Source of the DNA: Chondrus crispus
Lineage: Eukaryota; Rhodophyta; Florideophyceae; Gigartinales; Gigartinaceae
Direction of reading: 5' to 3'
Assembly: GCF_000350225.1 (NCBI RefSeq)
Contig: NW_005179166.1
Location: forward strand, 1 to 64,000
DNA: 64,000 nucleotides
Shown here: in pieces, positions 61,407-64,000 of the stretch
How positions within the stretch are numbered: position 1 is the first letter of the stretch
How the letters are laid out: the number at the start of each line of letters is the position of its first letter
Made by a program: the position numbers and the translations under genes
Notes under the pieces: generated by a model
What the model was told of the DNA's origin: nothing
Databases searched by the model: none
What the model saw: only the letters and a program-made list of their open reading frames with translations

Positions 61407-63954
61407 TCCGTGCTATCGGAGCTAACCCCGTGGCTATCGATGGCCAGTTCTTCTTCGGGTAGCCGGCCGCGGGGGTCCGGACGATTCCCCCACTGCGGTT
61501 CGGCGGCCTTGGCGAAGTATTCGGGTACTTCCGGGCCTTGACCTGCGGCGTCCGGTCGTCGCAGGATATGGGGGACGACGCGAGTCGGCTCTCCTTCGTG
61601 ACTCTCCGTGGGTAGAGGGTACGGATCCTCTACCCAATCTTGCAGGTACATTATCGCATTTTGTACCTATTGGGGAACCGAGAACGGTCTCGGTCCCCTC
61701 TCTCTCCTTGGCGGGGGTACCTTTTATCCGCCTGGCGGTGGGCGGGTCGATCTCGACGATCGACTTCGTTACGACGATATCGGCCTCCACGGGGGGCGAA
61801 GCGTGCGCCCCTACCCGATCGGTTCTGGAAACCTTGGCGCGTGGGACGGCCCTCGCCGACCGACTGCCGGAGGAGTTTATGCGCACCGGGACGCGTCTCC
61901 ATCTGGTAGCGGTAGTTCCTGTACGCCGTGAGCATTCGTTGTTCCTGGGACAGGAACGGGCACGCGTACATGGCATGCCCGTACGTACGGCATAGCCAGC
62001 ACACGTACGCGATGCCATCCGTTGAGGCGAAGGTCGCCGCGTGCTGCGCCTCCTCATCAGTGAGGAGGGGCACGCGAAGGGCTTCGCCTCCTGCATCTCG
62101 GTTCGATATGTCGAGCTCCGCGACCGGGGGGTCCGTACTCATTGCCACTCTTGGAGTGGCCGCGAATGCGGTCGCGTAACTCGATGTCGTTCCGGTCGAC
62201 ATCGGTGAGGGGGTTCGTGCCCCCACGGGCCCTGCTCCTCGCGTAGTGAGGACAGGGTCGGCCTGCCGCTCATCCTCCCGGATATGGAGGGTCGAGGCGG
62301 GCGAACTTGTCGCGAAGGACTTCATAGTCATGCCAGCCCTCCCTGCCGGTTTCGTATCCGGCAGATGTAAACCACACCGAGCGCGGTACGTTGTTCTTTC
62401 CGCCGTGGCGATACGGCGGATGATCGGAAGATTGGTCTTCTGACTGCCTGGCAGCCTTTGCACAGTTTCGGATACTGTGGCACGGGTTGCCGGTGGAAGT
62501 CCCCGCACGAAGTAGTGCGCGAGGGACAGATCGGAGAATACTGCCGTGCATCGGAACGCGGCAGTTTCGAGTCGGTCAGCAAACGTGCTTTCCGTCTCAT
62601 GCGATTGCTGTCGCGCCGTAGCGACAGCATCGTACGCTTCACCTAACATGTAGTCCGTGTGTAGCGTTCCAAGAATTGATTAATGAGCCCCGGCCAGCTC
62701 ACGTCGTCGTGGAGCTGGCCGGCGCGGAGGCCACGCATCGTATAACTCGTATACAGGCGCTCCGCGTCGCCCTCGAGGAAGTGCGCGAGGACTCGTATCG
62801 CAACACCTTCGGTCAAGGGTTGCGAGTTGAAGGTGATCTGGATACACTTCAAGAACGTCAGCAGCTGGATCGGGTCGGTACCGTCGAAGCCGCGCATCGT
62901 GGGACGGATCCCACAACACGTTGGACGTACTTGGCGATCCGTCCCGCGTCAGCCGAGGTAACGAGCCCCGAGGTGTTATCCAAGCGGTACATACTATAGT
63001 CAGCAACGGCGCTGAACTCTTGGATCATCGTATGTACCGGCTCGAGCCCGAGTTCGGCGGGACCCAGCGTGCCGAAGGAGGTAACCAGTAGCGTACGGAC
63101 GTATACCGGACTTGGATGCTGGGCGTAATTCCCGGCGGGTAGCCGCCCCAGCGAGGATCGACGGAGAACATCGGTTCTCCGGATCCGCGGGCGGCTCCTC
63201 CACGGTTCTGTTCGTCCGCGTACGATACACGGTCCACTTACCGCCTACTTCCGGCAATAGGCGGCAAGGCTTGGGTCTCAGACGCGAAGTTCGCGTCTAT
63301 CGGAGGACGGCTTCCTTCTGCAGTCCGAGTGATATCGGGGCCAGTCGGACGCCAACCTTCGGGGGCGGCTCCGCCCGGACGTACAGTACCACGGGGCCCT
63401 CTCGAGGAGGCACCCGGTAGCCTTTCGGCCATCGTACGTTCCATGTCGCGGGCCCGCAGACGAGTGGCATTGAGTTCGGCGGAGAGGTGCGCGAACGCAC
63501 CCAATTGCTTCGCCGACGGGGAGGTTCGGTCCTCGGGTCTTCTCCCCGGGGTCGGCCTCTCGGGGCGTCCTTGCCCGGACGGTCCGGGCGAGGCAAAACG
63601 GGAGTCTTCGACAAGCACTAACCGCGAGTGAAGCTCGTCGATCAGTGCTCGGAGATTCTCTAAGGACTGCGTCACTCTATCGAACCTCCCTTCACGCAGG
63701 GAGCGGAGTTCGGCCATACATCGAGTGTATACATGGTCCGATACATCGGTACGGAGGGAAGTACGGACTTCCTCGATGTATTCGGCTATGCGGTCGAACA
63801 TCGCCGCCGCTCTTTCCTCGGAGGATCCGAGCGACGGTTCGCCGTCACGAGGACTTGCGTCGCCGTCGCCCGACGGGGCGGATGGGGACTGCACAGCGGC
63901 CGGACTCGGATCCGCCGCTTCGGAGCGGATCGAGGGCTCGACCTCTTGGCTCAT
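61388..63954 (-). pseudogene. Gag of the sister chromovirus copy, frameshifted
   Basis: Starts at ATG 63954 (MSQEVEPSIRSEAADP) and follows the complete Gag closely, but breaks into several phases (near 63240, 62900 and 62645). The zinc knuckle YVCWLCRTYGHAMYACPF is kept. The end shows the ancestral reading through the position where the complete copy has TAA: GQGPEVPEYFAKAAEPQWG on to CSKKG and TAA at 61388, with the same T6/A6 run next to it. Its 5' LTR should begin just outside the window, about 80 bp after 63954. Confidence 0.88.
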
Positions 63955-64000
63955 CTCGACGCGATCAGTCGCGGAGGGAAGCGGAAGTCTTCTGGGAGAT

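Overview
The window reads as transposon-rich nuclear DNA from a eukaryote. I see no bacterial operon structure, tRNA, rRNA or CRISPR array. Compact, mostly intron-free reading frames, pyrimidine-rich leaders, GC-rich Ty3 chromoviruses and DUF7869-type transposases suggest an alga, most likely a florideophyte red alga. That assignment is an inference. Almost every recognisable gene belongs to a mobile element or is a broken piece of a host gene.

Layout. From 357 to 12643 lies a 12.3 kb unit bounded by inverted repeats of about 247 bp. Its core carries a DUF7869-type (RNase H-like) transposase, an unknown protein with a faint ParB-like stretch, and a beta-class DNA amino-methyltransferase. Broken host-gene pieces sit between the core and both inverted repeats: DDB2 and the first half of UTP14 on the left; the end of UTP14, an NT-C2 protein and an unknown C-terminus on the right. 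From 12.9 to 16.6 kb is a second, divergent and decayed DUF7869-like gene. From 16.8 to 26.9 kb are a Sel1-repeat pseudogene, a gag scrap beside an assembly gap, a solo LTR with a perfect 5-bp target duplication, a kinase fragment, long perfect hairpins and a dead Harbinger transposase. From 27.0 to 34.4 kb are two piggyBac-like transposase relics; the larger has a PD-(D/E)XK nuclease-like domain between its second and third catalytic regions. From 35.5 to 40.3 kb are a 102-bp tandem repeat, a Tnp2-like transposase frame broken only by TGA codons plus one frameshift, and a GATC-rich repeat family.

From 40.4 kb to the end is a nest of Ty3 chromoviruses. A truncated plus-strand element (RNase H, integrase, chromodomain) starts at a CA microsatellite. 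Its 3' LTR appears to be split by a complete 13,145-bp minus-strand element at 47312-60456. That element has 663-bp LTRs differing at about five bases, a CGTCG target duplication, gag, pol with a chromodomain, and a 4.4 kb extra segment before the 3' LTR holding an antisense gene. A direct repeat of the pol end and polypurine tract flanks that segment, which suggests it was acquired. A related, decayed gag-pol fragment fills 60.5-64.0 kb.

The most novel candidates are the methyltransferase-bearing inverted-repeat element with its captured host genes, the piggyBac-nuclease fusion, and the polypurine-tract-flanked antisense cargo of the chromovirus. All assignments come from reading motifs by eye; no database search was run.
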